This document shows positions 60,747-64,000 of a stretch of 64,000 nt of DNA, piece after piece (the first letter of the stretch is position 1; each line of letters starts with the position of its first letter). The notes below the pieces were generated by a model. The model saw nothing but the letters and a program-made list of their open reading frames with translations, did not search any database and was not told the origin of the DNA. This DNA comes from Rhizobium sp. GN54 (lineage in GTDB: Bacteria; Pseudomonadota; Alphaproteobacteria; Rhizobiales; Rhizobiaceae), in NCBI RefSeq assembly GCF_021026345.1, contig NZ_JAJNCZ010000006.1:1-64000 (forward strand). The letters run 5' to 3'. The position numbers and the translations under genes were made by a program.

Positions 60747-62075
60747 ATGCGCCTGCTCGCCCTTTTGATCGGCCTTCTTCTCGCCTCGCCGCTTGCCGCG
60801 GCGGAGCGCGAGGTCATGCCGGGAGAGGGCAGCCTTGCGGCTGCCATCGCCGGGGCTCTGCCCGGCGATGTGCTGAAACTGGGTGACGGGACCTATGCCG
60901 GCCCCGTCACCATCGACCGGCCGCTCACCATCGCCGGCCCGCGCGGGGCGGTGGTGGACGGGCAGGGCCAGGGCAGCGTAGTGACGATCTCCGCGCCGGA
61001 CGTGACCCTCACGGGCTTTGCCGTCACCGGGTCGGGCCGCGTGAACCAGGACCTCGACGCAGGGGTGAAGATCCTCCAGGGCGCCGACCGCGCCCGCATC
61101 GAGAGGCTGCTCGTCACCGGCAACATGCACGGCATCGACGTGCATGGCGGCCGTGACGCCATCGTCAGGGAAAACGAGATCGTCGGCCTGAACAGCCGGC
61201 ACATGAACGAACGCGGCAACGGCATCTATGTCTGGAACAGCCCCGGCACGCTGCTGGAGGGCAACGTCATCCGCTACGGCCGCGACGGCATCTTTTCCAA
61301 CGCCAGCGCCGACAGCGTCTATCGCGGCAACATCATGCGCGACCTGCGTTTCGGCGTGCACTTCATGTACACCCGCAACACCGAGGTCTCCGGCAATGTC
61401 TCGGTCGGGAATCATCTCGGCTTCGCCATCATGTTCTCCAACCGGGCGAAGATCCTCAACAATCTCAGCCTCGGCGACCGCGAGCACGGGCTGATGCTGA
61501 ACTATGCCAACAATGCCGACGTCACCGGCAATCTGGTGCGCGGGGGCACGAAGAAATGCCTGTTTATCTACAACGCCCACAAGAACCTCATCTGGGACAA
61601 CCGTTTCGAGGGTTGCGGCATCGGCATTCATTTCACCGCCGGCTCGGAGAAGAACGTGCTGACCGGCAACGCCTTCATCGCCAATCGCGAGCAGGTGAGA
61701 TATGTCGGCACCCGCAACATGGAGTGGAGCCATGAGGGGAAGGGCAATTTCTGGTCCGACCACCCGGCCTTCGACCTCAACGGCGACGGCATCGCCGACA
61801 GCTTCTACCGACCCAACGACCTGATGGACCAGATCCTCTGGTCGCAACCGGCCGCAAGCCTGCTCATCGGCTCGCCCGCCGTGCAGCTCGTGCGCTGGAG
61901 CCAGCGGGACTTTCCCGCCACCCTGCCCGGAGGCGTGCGCGACAGCGCGCCGCTGATGCGCCCCCTGACCATCTCCGTCCCGCCCGAAATCCTCGCCCAT
62001 GAGGCAGAGGCCGCCGGCCGCTGGACCGAAGGAAATGACGATGACACCGACCCTGACGATCTCTCGACTCACTAA
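60747..62075 (+). CDS. nosD: Periplasmic copper maturation protein NosD
   Basis: Exported protein of 442 aa built of right-handed beta-helix repeats (CASH), seen as recurrent ITIVREN/GNxI patterns such as LLEGNVIRYGRDGIFSNAS and NTEVSGNVSVGNHLG. Signal peptide about residues 1-18 (RLLALLIGLLLASPLAAAE). NosD works with NosFY to place copper and sulfide in the CuZ site. The gene overlaps nosF by 35 bases. Confidence 0.93.
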   Translation: MRLLALLIGLLLASPLAAAEREVMPGEGSLAAAIAGALPGDVLKLGDGTYAGPVTIDRPLTIAGPRGAVVDGQGQGSVVTISAPDVTLTGFAVTGSGRVNQDLDAGVKILQGADRARIERLLVTGNMHGIDVHGGRDAIVRENEIVGLNSRHMNERGNGIYVWNSPGTLLEGNVIRYGRDGIFSNASADSVYRGNIMRDLRFGVHFMYTRNTEVSGNVSVGNHLGFAIMFSNRAKILNNLSLGDREHGLMLNYANNADVTGNLVRGGTKKCLFIYNAHKNLIWDNRFEGCGIGIHFTAGSEKNVLTGNAFIANREQVRYVGTRNMEWSHEGKGNFWSDHPAFDLNGDGIADSFYRPNDLMDQILWSQPAASLLIGSPAVQLVRWSQRDFPATLPGGVRDSAPLMRPLTISVPPEILAHEAEAAGRWTEGNDDDTDPDDLSTH

Positions 62076-62994
62076 GGCCTTTCCGGGGAGGGCCGAAGCC
62101 GGCTTTCCGTTCGGAAAGGCACGAAGGCAGCGCATTCAGGCCGTAGAGGCGCTGAAGCAGGTCTCGCTGACGCTGGAGGCGGGAAAGCGCGCGGCCCTGC
62201 TCGGCCATAACGGCGCAGGCAAATCGACGATGATGAAAATCGTCCTCGGACTCATCCCGTTCGACAGCGGCGAGGTTTCGGTCTGCGGCGCGCGCCCCGG
62301 CTCGCCCGCCGCCCGGACGAGCGTCGCCTACCTGCCGGAAAACGTCGCCTTCCACCCGGCGCTCACCGGCGAGGAGCAGGTCCGCCACTATCTTTCGCTG
62401 CGGGGCGAAGATCCGCGCCAGGCGATGGAGATCCTGGCGCGCGTGGGTCTTGCGTCTGCCGCGCGGCGGCGGATCGGCACCTATTCCAAGGGCATGCGCC
62501 AGCGGGTGGGTCTCGCCCAGACACTGATCGGCCGCCCCCGCCTCCTGGTGCTGGACGAGCCGACCTCCGGCCTCGATCCAGTGTCGCGGCGCGACTTCTA
62601 CGATCTGCTCGACGGGCTTGCCGCCGAGGGAACCGCCATCCTGCTTTCCTCCCACGTGCTGACCGAGGTGGAGGCGCGAACCGACCGCATCCTCATTCTT
62701 TCCGGCGGCGCACTGGTGGCGGAAGGCACGCTCGCCGAACTTCGCGCCCGCGCCGCACTCCCCGTCAGCCTTCTCGTCCGCCCCGCGCCCGGGCATGCGG
62801 CACGGCTGGCGATGGCCTTTCCCGAAGGCTCGCAGGACGGGGACGGTCTCCTGCGCCTTGCCTGCACGCAGGCCGAAAAGCTGCCGCTCCTCGCCCGCAT
62901 CGCCACGCTCGGGACCGCGGTCGCCGACCTCGACGTGATCCCGCCGAGCCTTGAGGATATCTACAGCCATTTCAGCCGGAGGGACGGGCAATGA
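62041..62994 (+). CDS. nosF: NosF, ATPase of the nos maturation ABC transporter
   Basis: ATP-binding protein of 317 aa. Walker A GHNGAGKST, the signature around TYSKGMRQRVGLAQTL, Walker B LLVLDEPTSGLDPVSRR, H-loop LLSSHVL. It powers NosY. Starts at 62041 with AAGGAA upstream; an ATG at 62035 is also in frame. Start lies within nosD and stop overlaps nosY by four bases. Confidence 0.93.
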   Translation: MTPTLTISRLTKAFPGRAEAGFPFGKARRQRIQAVEALKQVSLTLEAGKRAALLGHNGAGKSTMMKIVLGLIPFDSGEVSVCGARPGSPAARTSVAYLPENVAFHPALTGEEQVRHYLSLRGEDPRQAMEILARVGLASAARRRIGTYSKGMRQRVGLAQTLIGRPRLLVLDEPTSGLDPVSRRDFYDLLDGLAAEGTAILLSSHVLTEVEARTDRILILSGGALVAEGTLAELRARAALPVSLLVRPAPGHAARLAMAFPEGSQDGDGLLRLACTQAEKLPLLARIATLGTAVADLDVIPPSLEDIYSHFSRRDGQ

Positions 62995-63812
62995 GCGGCG
63001 TTCTCGCCACGGCGATCTGCGAGTTCCGCATCGCGCTCCGCAACCGCTGGGTCTCCATCGCCACCGGCATGATGGTGCTCTTCGCGCTGGTGCTGGCCGC
63101 CGCCGGTTCCGCGCCGACCGGCGATGTCAGCGTGGACCGGCTGTCGGTGACCGTCGCCTCGCTCACCTCGCTCGCGGTCTATCTGGTGCCGCTCCTGGCA
63201 CTCCTGATGAGCTTCGACGCGGTGGCCGGCGAGGTGGAGCGCGGCACGCTGCCGTTGCTGCTGACCTATCCGGTCTCGCGGCTGCAGATCCTGCTCGGCA
63301 AGCTCGTTGCGCATCTCGCCATCCTCGGCCTTGCGGCCGCCCTCGGCTATGGCGCGGCAGCGCTCGTCGCTGTCTGGTCCGATCCCGGCGCGCTTCAGGG
63401 CCTGGGCTCGCTCTGGCGCCTGATCTGGTCCTCGGTCCTGCTGGGTGCGACCTTCCTCGGTGCCGGCTACGCGCTCTCCTCGCTGGCGCGGCGGCCCTCC
63501 GGGGCGGCAGGGCTCGCCATAGCCCTCTGGTTGGTGGCGGTGGTTCTCTACGATCTCGCCTTGCTGGCGCTGATCGTCTCCGATGGCGGCGGGACCTTCA
63601 CCACGCAGGCGCTGCCCCTGGCCCTGCTTGCCAATCCGGCCGATGCCTTCCGCGTCTTCAATCTCTCGGCGGCCGAGGCGGTCGCTGCGGCCGGCGGCAT
63701 CGGCGGGGCGGCCGGGGCGATCCCGCTCTGGCAATCGGCCGCCTCGCTTCTCGTCTGGCCGCTCGCCGCCATCGCGCTTGCCGTCGCCGCTTTCCGGAGA
63801 GTCACTCCATGA
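62991..63812 (+). CDS. nosY: NosY, permease of the nos maturation ABC transporter
   Basis: Membrane protein of 273 aa with about six helices. VSIATGMMVLFALVLAAAGSAPTGDVSVD and VAGEVERGTLPLLLTYPVSRLQILLGKLVAH are typical of NosY. It forms NosFY with the preceding ATPase and interacts with NosD. Its stop overlaps the nosL start by four bases. Confidence 0.93.
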   Translation: MSGVLATAICEFRIALRNRWVSIATGMMVLFALVLAAAGSAPTGDVSVDRLSVTVASLTSLAVYLVPLLALLMSFDAVAGEVERGTLPLLLTYPVSRLQILLGKLVAHLAILGLAAALGYGAAALVAVWSDPGALQGLGSLWRLIWSSVLLGATFLGAGYALSSLARRPSGAAGLAIALWLVAVVLYDLALLALIVSDGGGTFTTQALPLALLANPADAFRVFNLSAAEAVAAAGGIGGAAGAIPLWQSAASLLVWPLAAIALAVAAFRRVTP

Positions 63813-64000
63813 GGAAACGCCTTCGCCACGCCCTGCTCCTTGCCGCGCTGGCGCTGATCTCCGCCTGCAAGGAGGAAGTGAGCCGCAACCTCACGCCGCA
63901 GGACATGACGCCCGACACGCTTGGCCACTACTGCCAGATGAACCTTCTGGAGCATCCCGGCCCCAAGGCGCAGGTCTTTCTGGATGGCTATCCCGCCCCG
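63809..64000 (+). CDS. nosL: NosL copper chaperone lipoprotein, N-terminal part
   Basis: The window ends within the gene after 64 codons. The lipoprotein signal is RHALLLAALALISACKEE with the lipobox cysteine C20 (LISAC). After it DTLGHYCQMNLLEHPGPKAQVFLDGYP matches NosL, which binds Cu(I) through a Cys-x-Met pair (CQM here) and delivers copper to NosZ via NosD. Length of the family is about 170-200 aa, so roughly two-thirds is missing. Confidence 0.92.
   Translation, partial: MRKRLRHALLLAALALISACKEEVSRNLTPQDMTPDTLGHYCQMNLLEHPGPKAQVFLDGYPAP

Noticed and set aside
58794-62135. A 1113-codon open frame on the minus strand opposite nosZ and nosD
   Set aside because: It is the antisense of two well-supported nos genes in high-GC DNA. 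Its composition (Val, Ala, His, Arg rich) and lack of any domain mark it as a shadow frame.
1-64000. CRISPR arrays, tRNA or rRNA genes, phage or conjugation genes
   Set aside because: I read the intergenic gaps and found no regularly spaced repeats, no cloverleaf-type sequence and no such coding genes. Absence of tRNA genes was judged by eye only.

Overview
The window is high-GC DNA with tight operons, many 1-4 bp start/stop overlaps and GGAGG-type ribosome binding sites. Gene content is typical of a metabolically versatile alphaproteobacterium: TAXI-TRAP and many ABC importers, MocR and LacI regulators, FixJ-type response regulators, and a clade I nosRZDFYL cluster. A member of the Rhizobiales/Rhizobiaceae, perhaps a large plasmid or chromid, is the best guess, but no replication, rRNA or tRNA gene is present to fix the taxon. 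Apart from transport genes, almost everything looks accessory.

Layout. (1) 1-3953: end of a TRAP large permease, then a complete TAXI-TRAP operon (binding protein, fused permease, DUF1850 protein). (2) 4041-9541: a ProV/ProW/ProX-type quaternary-amine importer with a small XRE regulator, transcribed left, divergent from a GMC (choline-dehydrogenase-like) oxidoreductase. (3) 9559-19243: a MocR regulator divergent from an enolase-superfamily enzyme, an aldehyde dehydrogenase, a PuuB-like amine oxidase and a PotDABC-like importer; probably uptake and oxidation of an amine of unknown identity. (4) 19405-31945: a LacI regulator divergent from an eleven-gene catabolic operon: CUT1 sugar importer, zinc alcohol dehydrogenase, PfkB kinase, LacD/YihT-type aldolase, GabD-type aldehyde dehydrogenase, SDR, second enolase-superfamily enzyme and TauE/SafE exporter. 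The kinase resembles sulfofructose kinase YihV more than a generic PfkB, which makes this the best candidate for an undescribed (possibly sulfosugar) pathway.

(5) 32101-53079: a signalling and stress island. It holds a MASE1/triple-PAS kinase, a metallo-beta-lactamase-fold hydrolase, an EmrAB-like pump, an EF-hand protein, a YbhGFSR-like ABC exporter, a PAS kinase, an MscS channel with a cyclic-nucleotide-binding domain, two FixJ-type response regulators, a lone receiver protein, a secreted cupin and an NAD(P)-binding protein. Eight copies of a dyad close to AAAC-N4-GTTT lie upstream of genes in this island and suggest one regulon. A 268-bp MITE-like element sits between two of these sites.

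(6) 53347-64000: DUF2946, YcnI and CopC-CopD copper genes, followed by nosR, nosZ, nosD, nosF, nosY and a truncated nosL. Copper handling is thus placed directly before the copper enzyme nitrous oxide reductase. Candidate FNR/NnrR boxes lie before nosR.
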